Made by a program: the position numbers and the translations under genes
In this document: positions 24,486 through 32,555 of the stretch, piece by piece
How positions within the stretch are numbered: the stretch's first letter is position 1
Layout of the letters: each line of letters starts with the position of its first letter
Assembly (NCBI GenBank): GCA_964556955.1
Contig: CAZKXP010000002.1
Span: 1 to 40,902 of the forward strand
Length of the DNA stretch: 40,902 nucleotides
Direction: 5' to 3'
Source: UBA12078 sp964556955
GTDB lineage: Bacteria > Patescibacteriota > Dojkabacteria > SC72
The notes under the pieces: generated by a model
Told to the model about the DNA's origin: nothing
The model's input: the letters and a program-made list of their open reading frames with translations, nothing else
The model's database searches: none

Positions 24486-26039
24486 TTAATTCTTTTCAAC
24501 CTTCTCTCCCTTTTTAATATTCTCCTTAAACTTGATCCTATCCTTGTATATCTGCTTTGTAGTATTCTCTACCTCTACTCTCATCTGTGGGAAGAAAGTA
24601 CCCTCTCTACCAGAAATATCCTCCAAGAACCAGAAAATTCTCTCGCTCTGACCATAACCACTTGTAGGAGGCATACCATATTCCAACATCTCTACAAAAT
24701 CGATATCCAACATCTGAGCTTCAGTATCACCACTATCCCTCATCGCCTGTTGCTCCAAGAACCTATCCAATTGATCTTGAGGATCATTAATCTCAGAATA
24801 ACCATTGCCCAATTCACTTCCAGCTATGACAACTTGGAATCTCTCAGTCAAATCCTCATTATCCTGATGTGATTTCGCCAAAGGAGATACAAACTTAGGC
24901 TGATTAACCAAGAATGCAGGACCAGAGATAGTTGCTCTAATGGCTTTCCAAAGAGTATCAATCATCCTATTCCTATTCACCTCTCCCCCCATTTCAATAT
25001 TATTCTCCTTAATCACCTCCAACATCTCCTCCTCTGAATCCTTAAAGATATCAATGTCAAATCTCTCTTTTATAACGGAAGTGTAATCAATCTCCTTCCA
25101 CTCATCTGCTAAATCGAAAGTATGACCTCTCGTTGTGAACTGTGTCTTACCATATACCTTGTTAGCAATCTCCAAGAACAGATCATGTACCAACTGCATA
25201 TTATCTTTGTAATTTGCATACGCCCAATACCATTCAATATCATAGAATTCCTGAAGATGCTCATCATCCATACCTTCATTTCTGAAATTGGGTCCGAACG
25301 TATATATCTTGTCATACCCTCCACCAATCAATCTTTTCTGATACAACTCCGTAGATATTCTAAGATAAAAATCTTGATCCAAAGCATTGTGATGAGTAGT
25401 GAACGGAGCAGCATCAGCACCTCCAGTTACAGCTTCTAAAACAGGGACCTCTACTTCCATGAATCCTTGACCTCTAAGGAAATCTCTTTGTACCTGCCAG
25501 AACTTCGCTTTTCTTTCAAAAAGTTTCAATGATTCATTATCTACTACCAAATCCAAATATCTTCTTCTAAATATCTGCTCTTTGTTTTCTAACTTCCGTG
25601 GAATTGGCCTCAAAGCTTTAGTCAAAAGCCTTATATTTTTAACCATAATGGTAATCTCACCTGTTCTTGTTTTCCCGATCGTTCCATACAATTCAACAAA
25701 GTCTGCAAGATCTAAAAGATTTAATTTCTCCCATCCCAAATATCCTTTTTCTAAATCTTCTACTAAATCCGCCTCCCTGATCATTAGCTGAATACTTCCA
25801 GATTGATCCAGGATATTTCCAAATACCAATTTGCCATGCTCTCGCCATGCCGTGATTCTCCCAGCCAAACAGAGATCCTTGTTCTCAAATTCTTCAAAAT
25901 TGCTTAATACCTCTCCATTAGAATGATCTTTGTAGGACTTTGCTGGGTATGGATTGATGCCCAACTTCTTAAGCTCTGCGAGTTTGTCTAATCTTACTTG
26001 TCGTTGTCCGAGAAGGTCACTCCTTTGCGTATCTTCCAT
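24486..26039 (-). CDS. lysS: Lysyl-tRNA synthetase (class II)
   Basis: 517 aa. An N-terminal OB-fold anticodon-binding domain (about 60-165; LAGRITAWREHGKLVFGNILDQSGSIQL) is followed by the class II core. Motif 1 region is FLRGQGFMEVEVPVLEAVTGGADAAPF. Motif 2 is FGPNFRNEGMDDEHLQEFYDIEWYWAY. Motif 3 is MPPTSGYGQSERIFWFLEDISG. Motif 3 normally reads GGLGIGIDRL; here it is SGYGQSERIF, keeping the key Arg but with Glu for Asp. It charges tRNA-Lys. An extended -10 (26071-26079) lies about 30 nt upstream, just outside the 26100 element. Confidence 0.96.
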   Translation of the reverse strand: MEDTQRSDLLGQRQVRLDKLAELKKLGINPYPAKSYKDHSNGEVLSNFEEFENKDLCLAGRITAWREHGKLVFGNILDQSGSIQLMIREADLVEDLEKGYLGWEKLNLLDLADFVELYGTIGKTRTGEITIMVKNIRLLTKALRPIPRKLENKEQIFRRRYLDLVVDNESLKLFERKAKFWQVQRDFLRGQGFMEVEVPVLEAVTGGADAAPFTTHHNALDQDFYLRISTELYQKRLIGGGYDKIYTFGPNFRNEGMDDEHLQEFYDIEWYWAYANYKDNMQLVHDLFLEIANKVYGKTQFTTRGHTFDLADEWKEIDYTSVIKERFDIDIFKDSEEEMLEVIKENNIEMGGEVNRNRMIDTLWKAIRATISGPAFLVNQPKFVSPLAKSHQDNEDLTERFQVVIAGSELGNGYSEINDPQDQLDRFLEQQAMRDSGDTEAQMLDIDFVEMLEYGMPPTSGYGQSERIFWFLEDISGREGTFFPQMRVEVENTTKQIYKDRIKFKENIKKGEKVEKN

Positions 26040-26070
26040 GCTTGAGCTTAAAAAAGTTAATTACTTTCGT

Positions 26071-26079
26071 ATTATATCA
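26071..26079 (-). promoter_or_regulatory. Extended -10 of lysS
   Basis: Minus-strand TGATATAAT (TATAAT at 26071-26076), with a leader of about 25 nt before the ATG at 26039. The possible -35 (TGGAGA, 26093-26098) ends right at the border of the repeat-bounded element at 26100. Confidence 0.5.
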
Positions 26080-26099
26080 TAACTCTTCCAACTCTCCAG

Positions 26100-26342
26100 A
26101 GGTCAGACCTAGGTCAGACCTTTCCCAGAATACAGCCCTTGATAGTTTACCCCACAAATACATCTACGAGATTCTGGGCTTTTCCTGCCAAACGCACAAA
26201 AGGCCAAAGATACAATCCTCTTGTTTGGACCACTCGTCAGATCAGATAGGGGACTTGTACATACAAAAATCTCCGGGAGATGAATGTCACAAAGGTTTTT
26301 GTGCGTCCATATTCTTAGGGAGGTCTGTCCTAGGTCGGACCT
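26100..26342. mobile_element. Non-autonomous (MITE-like) relative of RAYT unit 1
   Basis: 243 bp bounded by inverted 22-bp termini (26100-26121, 26321-26342; 20 of 22 bases match in inverted orientation). The left terminus is a perfect tandem duplication of AGGTCAGACCT and differs at one base from the left end of the RAYT unit at 5255. There is no transposase frame inside. The interior is rich in inverted repeats: CCCAGAAT/ATTCTGGG (26124-26131, 26171-26178), CCAAAC/GTTTGG (26188-26193, 26223-26228), CGCACAAAA/TTTTGTGCG (26193-26201, 26297-26305) and TCTCCGGGAGA (26270-26280). It fills the spacer between divergent lysS and glyS. Confidence 0.75.
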
Positions 26343-26350
26343 TAGCATTG

Positions 26351-26359
26351 TGATATAAT
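26351..26359 (+). promoter_or_regulatory. Extended -10 of glyS
   Basis: TGATATAAT (TATAAT at 26354-26359), with a leader of about 22 nt. Any -35 at normal spacing falls inside the right terminus of the 26100-26342 element (around 26331-26336). Confidence 0.5.
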
Positions 26360-26387
26360 CAGGGATACTAATTTCATCTGTAGACCT

Positions 26388-27671
26388 ATGGAAGATCTGC
26401 TACAAAAAGTCTCCTCTCTTGCTAAACGTAGAGGTATCATATTTCAGAACTCTGAGATATATGGTGGCGTAGGAGGTTTCTACGATTACGGTCCAGTAGG
26501 TGTAGAGATGAAAAACAACCTCAAAAGATATTGGTGGAAAAATATGGTCGACAAACGTGAGAATGTCGTTGGCATAGATGGAACCATAATTACACATCCA
26601 AAGGTTTGGGAGGCATCAGGTCATATAAAGGGTTTCGGGGATGAAGCAGTTGAATGTAAAAAATGCCACGCGAGATTTAGACCAGAGGATGTAGAGGGTA
26701 AATGCCCAAGATGTGGCGGCACTGATTTCACCGAAGCAAGAAAATATAATCTCCTTTTCAATACAGAAATCGGTGTTATCGAAGGAGAGAAAATACCTGC
26801 ATATTTGAGAGGAGAAGCTTGTCAGACAATATATCTTGATTTTAAAAATGTCGTTGACTCTACAAGACAACAAATTCCTTTTGGTATTGCACAGATAGGT
26901 AAAGCATTCAGGAATGAAATTACTCCTAACAAATTTACTTTCAGAACTAGAGAATTTGAGCAGTGGGATCTTCAATACTTCGTACATCCAACAACGATGG
27001 AAGAAGCTTTTGAATATTGGAAGGAAGAAAGAATGAATTTCTACAAGAAGCTTTACAGGAAGCATGAGAATTTGAGATTCTATGAGCATCCTAAGGAGAA
27101 ATTGGTCTTCTATGCAAAGAAAGCATTTGATGTTGAATATCTTGCTCCATGGGGATGGGCAGAAAATGAAGGTATTCACTGGAGAGCAGACTATGATCTC
27201 ACACAACACAGTAAATTCTCAGGCAAAGATCTCTCATATACTGATCCTCAAACCGGTGAGAAATATATTCCTAATATTGTAGAAACTTCTGGTGGTGTAG
27301 ATAGAACATTCTTATTCTTACTATTGGATTCGTATGAGGAAGAAACATTAGACAATGGGGAGATACGCACAGTACTAAAAATTAATCCCGAGATAGCTGC
27401 ATACAAAGCTGCAGTATTCCCATTGGTATCTAACAAACCAGAGATTGTGAATATGGCAAGAGAGATATTTGAAAAGCTAGCAGACACTAAAAAAGTTGTA
27501 TGGGATGCTAGAGGAAATATTGGTAAAAGATATCGATATCAGGACGAGATTGGTACACCATACTGTATAACTGTTGATTACCAAACATTAGAGGATAACA
27601 CTGTAACTGTTAGAGATAGAGATACAATGAAGCAAAAACGAGTAAGTATTGAAGCGTTAACAGATCTCTAA
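26388..27671 (+). CDS. glyS: Glycyl-tRNA synthetase, homodimeric type
   Basis: 427 aa, near the usual about 440-460. It is the eukaryote/archaea-like alpha2 enzyme rather than the alpha2-beta2 type. Class II motif 1 region is GFYDYGPVGVEMKNNLKRYWW. A zinc-binding insertion has Cys90, Cys93, Cys106 and Cys109 (CKKC...CPRC). Motif 2 is IGKAFRNEITPNKFTFRTREFEQWDLQYF, and motif 3 is VETSGGVDRTFLFLLLDSY. An anticodon-binding domain closes the protein. It charges tRNA-Gly. The 3' end overlaps the convergent Gre-factor gene by 15 nt. Confidence 0.96.
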   Translation: MEDLLQKVSSLAKRRGIIFQNSEIYGGVGGFYDYGPVGVEMKNNLKRYWWKNMVDKRENVVGIDGTIITHPKVWEASGHIKGFGDEAVECKKCHARFRPEDVEGKCPRCGGTDFTEARKYNLLFNTEIGVIEGEKIPAYLRGEACQTIYLDFKNVVDSTRQQIPFGIAQIGKAFRNEITPNKFTFRTREFEQWDLQYFVHPTTMEEAFEYWKEERMNFYKKLYRKHENLRFYEHPKEKLVFYAKKAFDVEYLAPWGWAENEGIHWRADYDLTQHSKFSGKDLSYTDPQTGEKYIPNIVETSGGVDRTFLFLLLDSYEEETLDNGEIRTVLKINPEIAAYKAAVFPLVSNKPEIVNMAREIFEKLADTKKVVWDARGNIGKRYRYQDEIGTPYCITVDYQTLEDNTVTVRDRDTMKQKRVSIEALTDL

Positions 27672-28127
27672 TACTTTGTAATCTACTTTTTTACCGCGAA
27701 CTTTTATACTTACGGTAGAACCGACTTTTGCTGTCATTAAGGCCTTCCCTAACGGTGAATGATCAGATATCTGCCCTTTAAGTGGATCCGCTTCTAGAGA
27801 ATCAACTAGTGTAAATACCTGTTTTTTACCATTATTTTCCACTGTTATTTCAGACCCTATCTCTACCTTATTAGGATTGCAGACTCTTTTAATGAACACT
27901 TTTGCTTTAGATAATATTTCTTTTAATTCAGAAATTCTGCGCTCTAGTGCTTCTTTTTCAACAAGAATCAAACTCAAATCATCAGTGTCTTCGCTTAGGT
28001 CGTTCTGTCTTGCGGTTTCCAAACTACTAGATATCTCTGGTTTCTTAACTTGCTCTAAATCCTTAAGCTCTTTCTCGAGCTTCTCCTTCTTATGCTGAGT
28101 GATCAATATCTTCTCTTTTTCTTTCAT
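27657..28127 (-). CDS. greA: GreA/GreB-type transcript cleavage factor (copy 1, divergent)
   Basis: 156 aa. The N-terminal coiled coil (about 5-80) has tip sequence ETARQNDLSEDTDDLSL, keeping the Asp and Glu that bind the catalytic Mg in RNA polymerase. The C-terminal FKBP-like domain has VEIGSEITVENNGKKQVFTLV and DHSPLGKALMTAKVGSTVSI. Gre factors rescue backtracked RNA polymerase. The tip reads NDLSED where typical GreA has GDLSEN, so it is more diverged than the copy at 29095. It lies 88 nt after trmD on the same strand. Confidence 0.9.
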   Translation of the reverse strand: MKEKEKILITQHKKEKLEKELKDLEQVKKPEISSSLETARQNDLSEDTDDLSLILVEKEALERRISELKEILSKAKVFIKRVCNPNKVEIGSEITVENNGKKQVFTLVDSLEADPLKGQISDHSPLGKALMTAKVGSTVSIKVRGKKVDYKVLEIC

Positions 28128-28215
28128 ACCAGTTGGTTCTTAATTTAATAGAACTCTATAGTATATTATATATGACTTGGAAAGCTTGGAGAATAACTCT
28201 CAAAAAATCTACTAT

Positions 28216-28860
28216 TTACCCCCTATTTGACTCTCTCCATTTTTCAATTTTTTTGTGATCACCAGAGAGCAGCACATCTGGGACCTTCCATCCATTGAAA
28301 TCTATTGGTCTTGTATATTGAGGATAATCGAGCGTTGCACCGTCATTAAAGGATTCTTCTACCAGAGAAGCTTCATTACCCAAAACACCTGGTAGTAATC
28401 TAGTAATTCCATCTACCAAGACTAATGATGCAAGTTCTCCACCAGATAGCACATAGTCACCTATGGAGAATTCGTAATCTACTAGATTGTCATGTATTCT
28501 TTGATCAAATCCTTCATATCTTCCACAAAGGATAATCATGTGCAAATCTTTTTTCTCTGAGAAATTCTGGAAATCTTTTTGTTCTATCTTATGTCCTTTT
28601 GGTGTAGTTATTGCTACGACGGTGTGCTCTCTCTTTAATTCTTGTATTGCAGCATATATTGGTTCTATTTTCATTATCATTCCAGGACCACCTCCACAAG
28701 GTGTGTCGTCTACTGTTTTGTGACTATCTGTTGTCCAATTCCTCAGATTATGGACATTAATCTCAACTACTCCTTTTTCCTTGGCTATGCTTACTATTCC
28801 TTTGTTAATATATTCTTCAATTATTTCAGGGAATATTGTTATGATATCGAATTTAATCAT
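28216..28860 (-). CDS. trmD: tRNA (guanine37-N1)-methyltransferase, short form
   Basis: 214 aa. The SPOUT knot is clear: DDTPCGGGPGMIMKIEPI, LCGRYEGFDQRI and IGDYVLSGGELASLVLVDGI. The catalytic Asp segment is in GNEASLVEESF. It ends at VLLSGDHKKIEKWRESNRG. Usual TrmD continues for about 20-30 residues (R..SL.RT..RRPDL), so the C-terminal helix is missing. It methylates G37 of tRNAs reading CNN and related codons to prevent frameshifting. The frame is open and the knot intact; whether the short end is native is worth checking. Confidence 0.93.
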   Translation of the reverse strand: MIKFDIITIFPEIIEEYINKGIVSIAKEKGVVEINVHNLRNWTTDSHKTVDDTPCGGGPGMIMKIEPIYAAIQELKREHTVVAITTPKGHKIEQKDFQNFSEKKDLHMIILCGRYEGFDQRIHDNLVDYEFSIGDYVLSGGELASLVLVDGITRLLPGVLGNEASLVEESFNDGATLDYPQYTRPIDFNGWKVPDVLLSGDHKKIEKWRESNRG

Positions 28861-28904
28861 TACAATTAGATTCTTCTAATTTAAATTTGAGGTGAAATAT
28901 ATTA

Positions 28905-28979
28905 TGGTACCGCTACGGAGAATCGAACTCCGATTGTAGGATTGAGAATCCTATGTCCTAACCGTTAGACGATAGCGGC
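28905..28979 (-). tRNA. tRNA-Glu (anticodon CTC)
   Basis: 75 nt including CCA. The acceptor GCCGCTA pairs with TAGCGGT (G1-U72 wobble). The anticodon stem TAGGA/TCCTA holds loop TTCTCAA, anticodon CTC. The T arm is CGGAG-TTCGATT-CTCCG. All stems pair. A divergent promoter (29001-29029) lies just upstream. Confidence 0.95.
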
Positions 28980-29000
28980 ATAACTCACAATTCGGGTCTA

Positions 29001-29029
29001 ATTTTACCACATTACAAGCGGTTTTTGAA
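29001..29029 (-). promoter_or_regulatory. Putative promoter of tRNA-Glu
   Basis: Minus strand: TTCAAA (29024-29029), a 17-nt spacer, TGGTAAAAT with TAAAAT at 29001-29006. It ends 22 nt before the tRNA 5' end and is back-to-back with the greA copy-2 promoter. Confidence 0.45.
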
Positions 29030-29033
29030 TCTA

Positions 29034-29062
29034 TTGACAACCCCTCCCCTTAGTAATATTAT
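29034..29062 (+). promoter_or_regulatory. Strong promoter of greA copy 2
   Basis: Perfect -35 TTGACA (29034-29039), a 17-nt spacer and TATTAT (29057-29062). Expected start is near 29069, about 26 nt before the ATG at 29095. Confidence 0.65.
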
Positions 29063-29094
29063 CTGCAGTTACATAAATTCAGCGTGTGTCAGAT

Positions 29095-29553
29095 ATGAGT
29101 ACAAACATATATCAGACAACACTGTCCGGGCTTAAGAAGCTCAAAGATGAGTTAAAGCACAGAGAGGGAGAACTTCGCCTCAAAATTGCAAATACCCTAA
29201 ATGATATGAGAAATCAGGGTGATTTAAGGGAGAATGATGCTTACTCTATGGCTGTTGAAGAACAACAGATTAATGAGGAGAGAATCCTTGAGCTCAAGGA
29301 AAAGATTAAATCCGCCAAAGTTATTACAGACAAGCGAAAAGATATCGTTGGAATTGGCGATCTTGTTACATTAAAGAATGGTAAAGCTGTAAAATATGAA
29401 ATCACAAGTGAGGATGATGCTAATCCATTAGAGGGTAAAATCTCTCATTTATCCCCCATTGGCAAAGCTATTATGGGGAAAAAAATTGGTGCAGAAGTTA
29501 CCATATCAACACCCAAAGGAGATACAAAATACAAGGTAGCATCAATTGATTAG
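29095..29553 (+). CDS. greA: GreA-type transcript cleavage factor (copy 2)
   Basis: 152 aa from the ATG at 29095; a GTG three codons earlier (29086) is the alternative start. The coiled coil with tip MRNQGDLRENDAYSMAVE keeps Asp and Glu of the catalytic pair (GDLRENDAY, close to the classical GDLSENAEY). The C-terminal domain has VGIGDLVTLKNGKAVKYEIT and HLSPIGKAIMGKKIGAEVTI. This looks like the housekeeping Gre factor. The strong promoter at 29034-29062 supports this. Its stop interlocks by 4 nt with the convergent UMP-kinase-like gene. Confidence 0.93.
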   Translation: MSTNIYQTTLSGLKKLKDELKHREGELRLKIANTLNDMRNQGDLRENDAYSMAVEEQQINEERILELKEKIKSAKVITDKRKDIVGIGDLVTLKNGKAVKYEITSEDDANPLEGKISHLSPIGKAIMGKKIGAEVTISTPKGDTKYKVASID

Positions 29554-30257
29554 TGGACAAGAGTACCATTTGCAAGGATCCCCTCTAGATTACTCTTTTC
29601 ATCTAGATGCTTCCCTCCACATATGAAGAAGGACAACTTCTTCTTCGCACAAAACTGCGCACAAGCTACATCTATGGGCATGCTTTTGTTAGGTATGTGA
29701 TTATCCCCATGATCAATACCAAAAAGTTTGAAATACTGTTCCCAAGTCATATCTGCAATTGGTTTGGCGTTTGGATTAGTATCTGGATCTTCCTCATATA
29801 TATGCTCTATATCTGAAACTTTGTAAACTAAACCCGTACCCAATAAATCTGCGAAAACTGCAGCATCCATATCTGTACTCCACCCCACCTTCAATCCTCC
29901 TGTTATCAAAGTCTTCTGATCATCCTCAATCAAAAATTCATACGCATCGCCAAGTCTTTTGGGTAAATATGATTGTGGATCTCCAACTATTCCTTGTAAC
30001 AAAGCAGCATTTGTCTGTGTTACAAGCATGGATATCTCATGAATGGAATTCTCTGACTTAATACCATCTCCAATCTTTTTTTGTAATTCTCGGGACAAAG
30101 CCCCGCCCCCTGTAACTAACACAATCTTCCCAAAAGATTCAATGTTTTCCCAGTACCAATTCTTAACCTTCTCTAGAAATTTAAAATTAATATTTAAATT
30201 GGAATCGAAGAGTGTAGAGCCCCCTATCTTTAGTACAATCTTCTTGTTTTCGATCAT
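29550..30257 (-). CDS. UMP-kinase-like amino acid kinase family protein (archaeal-type pattern)
   Basis: 235 aa from the ATG at 30257 (a longer frame to 30350 overlaps the upstream gene and is rejected). N-terminal VLKIGGSTLFDS is the Lys/Gly phosphate loop. VTGGGALSRELQKKIGDGI and TQTNAALLQGIVGD lie in the order of archaeal UMP kinase. TGGLKVGWSTDMDAAVFADLL and YKVSDIEHIYEEDPDTNPNAKPI match the nucleotide-binding TD(V/I)...DP...P.A segment. It most likely phosphorylates UMP, but other acceptors (carbamate, isopentenyl phosphate) cannot be excluded. Its ATG overlaps the stop of the membrane gene upstream (ATGA), indicating coupling. Confidence 0.8.
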   Translation of the reverse strand: MIENKKIVLKIGGSTLFDSNLNINFKFLEKVKNWYWENIESFGKIVLVTGGGALSRELQKKIGDGIKSENSIHEISMLVTQTNAALLQGIVGDPQSYLPKRLGDAYEFLIEDDQKTLITGGLKVGWSTDMDAAVFADLLGTGLVYKVSDIEHIYEEDPDTNPNAKPIADMTWEQYFKLFGIDHGDNHIPNKSMPIDVACAQFCAKKKLSFFICGGKHLDEKSNLEGILANGTLVH

Positions 30258-31051
30258 AGTGTTAGTATTAAGGTTAGAGCTAGGATTACATAGAGAAATG
30301 GAAGTATGTAGTCGATTAGATGAATTTTGCCCGAAAAGCGAATATTCCATATTGAGATGACTAAGTAGAATCCAAGCGTTGCAATCAATGGTATTACAAA
30401 GATATTGGTACTCCAGAATATTACTGTAACAAGAGATATGAAGATGGCACTAAGGAAAGAGATCCCTATCTCGACCATCCCAATTTTTTTGTGTAATTTT
30501 AGAGAAAAGATTAACAATATGAAGGCTGTAATAAATACAAGTAAGGCGAATATGATAAGTGACAAACCCATTCTTACATACACATTAACAAGCAGGTAGA
30601 GGATAGTTATGCAGATGAAATCAAAGATTGCACGAGTAGCATTCGCAATCGAGTAAACTTTGTTAAGGGAACTCTTTACATTAAGAAAAAGAACCAAGAA
30701 GAGAACCATGCATACTCCCAGAATTACATGGCCTAATACAATATTTCTATTGAAATATAGGAATGATAATATGGCTCCATAGAAAATAGCTGGCAGAACA
30801 AAGTAGCTAAAAAACCGTTCTTTAAGAGAGATCTTTACCAATACATCACTATATTTTGATATCTTTTTCCCAGAATATTTTAGAAATATTCTTAGGAACC
30901 ATGTTTCTAATAATAGAAATCCCAATACACCCGTTATGGTCAAAGAGATTCCTCGTGTCAGAGGAACTAAATAGTTAAATATCTCCATAAGTGCCAGAAG
31001 CAGTAAGAGATAAGCTATATCATTTTGTACTTTTAACCTGTATTTTTCCAC
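30254..31051 (-). CDS. Polytopic membrane protein of unknown function
   Basis: 265 aa with about eight hydrophobic segments and short polar loops, starting with GTG at 31051 (no ATG until about residue 22). Charged residues cluster in the first cytoplasmic stretch and in loops such as SGKKISKYSDVLVKISLKERF. No transporter or enzyme signature seen. The stop (TGA) overlaps the ATG of the downstream kinase-like gene by four bases, so their products are probably made in concert. The upstream CAP-domain gene ends 11 nt away. Confidence 0.72.
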   Translation of the reverse strand: MEKYRLKVQNDIAYLLLLLALMEIFNYLVPLTRGISLTITGVLGFLLLETWFLRIFLKYSGKKISKYSDVLVKISLKERFFSYFVLPAIFYGAILSFLYFNRNIVLGHVILGVCMVLFLVLFLNVKSSLNKVYSIANATRAIFDFICITILYLLVNVYVRMGLSLIIFALLVFITAFILLIFSLKLHKKIGMVEIGISFLSAIFISLVTVIFWSTNIFVIPLIATLGFYLVISIWNIRFSGKIHLIDYILPFLYVILALTLILTL

Positions 31052-31062
31052 TGGGCAGTGTT

Positions 31063-32439
31063 TTAATTTATTAATCCTGTAAATCCATTAAATATTGCAA
31101 CTGTAAGTATGAGCCACCACGCTCCTACTGTAAAGAGATCCCCTGCTATCTCCTTTAACTTCCCTTTTCTCCAGTATACAAAAATTTCAATACACAGAAG
31201 AATAAATATCATAATTACTATACCTACGCTAATCTTGTCTCCAATACTTGAGTTGAAAATACTCAATACTAAATTTGATTTTTCATCAATTTGAAAATAC
31301 TCAGTTATATCTGTTTGTGAGATATTTCCAAGGATATCAGATGCTACTATTACTACTTTAGTACTAATACCTTTAGTGGGTATCTCAATGGCTATGTTTT
31401 CCTTATCTTCCGATGTGATGGGGATTGTGTCTGCACCATTTACTATCCTAAGATCCGTCCACGTATTATCTATTTTAAAAGTTAGCAGATATAGATCTTC
31501 ACCTTTGGTTACAGCTATTGATTTCAGATCTACAACAGGTGCAGTGGAATCAATCGAGAATGTAATCTCTGGTGATATTACATGTTGCCCTTTTACTTCA
31601 GCTTTTATCGTATGTTCTCCCTCTGCCCAATCACTATTCTTGCTATACTCCCAACTATTACCCTCTGCTACTGTTTCTCCGATAATATCCGAAGCCTCAT
31701 ACACCTGAATCGTATATTCTCCGTTAACATTTGCTGTTTCCCCTGACACATTTATACTTGGATCTGTAGAGATGGAAGATTGAACCGGCGATGTAATTCT
31801 AATACTCTTTATCTCTCCCTGTTCATTACCAACTACTTTTCCACTCGAGGAAGAAACTGGACTACCGCTTGAGGATGCTCCTGCCACTTCAGTGGTTAAG
31901 TTCCCAAACATCTGAACTACCAATGTAGTTTGTTTACCAAGTAAAACTCCATTTACAATTGCGACACCAATATCTTTATAGTTACCACTCATAATGTTGG
32001 CAGCATGGGTAGGGCTAGCCATCCATGCTTCATGTACACCTTCGGCTGTTTGAAACCCTTTCGCAAGGTTTTCACCAGCATATACATAGTTGTAACCCTC
32101 TGCACGGATAAATTGCCATGGAGTCTCACCATTAGGGCCAAAATGGTCCCAATATTGTTGTTCAAACATATTGTTTGCTTTAGCTAAAGCAGCAGCATCT
32201 AATTGAGAATTCTCGGTCAACACACCCAAACCATTCGCAACTCTTTCTTGGTTGGTAAGCATGATTATATTCGCGGTCGTTATTGTACTAGCTTCTACCT
32301 TACTTATTCCGAATATTCCACCAAAACTATTAACGAAAACAATGAGAAAAGAATATGCTACTAATGCGATTTTCCTTAGTAGATATGGTTTGTATTTATT
32401 ATGTTGAGTTGGAATAAAAAGATTTTTCATATCGGGCAT
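31063..32439 (-). CDS. CAP/SCP-domain (YkwD-like) exported protein with Ig-like region and membrane tail
   Basis: 458 aa. An N-terminal signal or anchor (ALVAYSFLIVFVNSFGGIFGI, about 27-47) is followed by a CAP domain of about 125 residues: LTNQERVANGLGVL, LDAAALAKANNMFEQQYWDHFGPNGETPW, GENLAKGF, HEAWMASPTHAANIMSGNYKDIGV. The His and Glu positions of the CAP cavity are kept. A Ser/Gly linker leads to an Ig-like domain (about 205-370; SITSPVQSSISTDPSINVSGE) and then two C-terminal helices (about 400-455). CAP proteins in bacteria are secreted and of unknown enzymology. The start could be residue 4 (MKNLF). Confidence 0.85.
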   Translation of the reverse strand: MPDMKNLFIPTQHNKYKPYLLRKIALVAYSFLIVFVNSFGGIFGISKVEASTITTANIIMLTNQERVANGLGVLTENSQLDAAALAKANNMFEQQYWDHFGPNGETPWQFIRAEGYNYVYAGENLAKGFQTAEGVHEAWMASPTHAANIMSGNYKDIGVAIVNGVLLGKQTTLVVQMFGNLTTEVAGASSSGSPVSSSSGKVVGNEQGEIKSIRITSPVQSSISTDPSINVSGETANVNGEYTIQVYEASDIIGETVAEGNSWEYSKNSDWAEGEHTIKAEVKGQHVISPEITFSIDSTAPVVDLKSIAVTKGEDLYLLTFKIDNTWTDLRIVNGADTIPITSEDKENIAIEIPTKGISTKVVIVASDILGNISQTDITEYFQIDEKSNLVLSIFNSSIGDKISVGIVIMIFILLCIEIFVYWRKGKLKEIAGDLFTVGAWWLILTVAIFNGFTGLIN

Positions 32440-32490
32440 ATTCTATTCCTCTAGTTTAAAGGATTTAATCCAAATAGTCGAGTATTTTTA

Positions 32491-32516
32491 AAAGAAAAAG
32501 GACCCTTTCGAGTCCT
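32491..32516 (-). terminator. Rho-independent terminator of the HU gene
   Basis: On the minus strand AGGACT-CGAAAG-GGTCCT (32499-32516) followed by TTTTTCTTTT (down to about 32489). It is 40 nt past the HU stop and before the CAP-domain gene. Confidence 0.8.
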
Positions 32517-32555
32517 TTCTCATTTTCCTTATCTGCAAGGAAATGCCGGCGGCAC

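Noticed and set aside
26109..26348. A 79-codon minus-strand open frame inside the 26100-26342 element
   Set aside because: It runs through both palindromic ends, has no HUH or tyrosine motif and no promoter or ribosome site; it is most likely chance in repeat DNA.
26040..26387. T-box-type riboswitch in the lysS-glyS spacer
   Set aside because: No T-box bulge sequence or specifier stem was found, and the spacer is explained by the repeat-bounded element.
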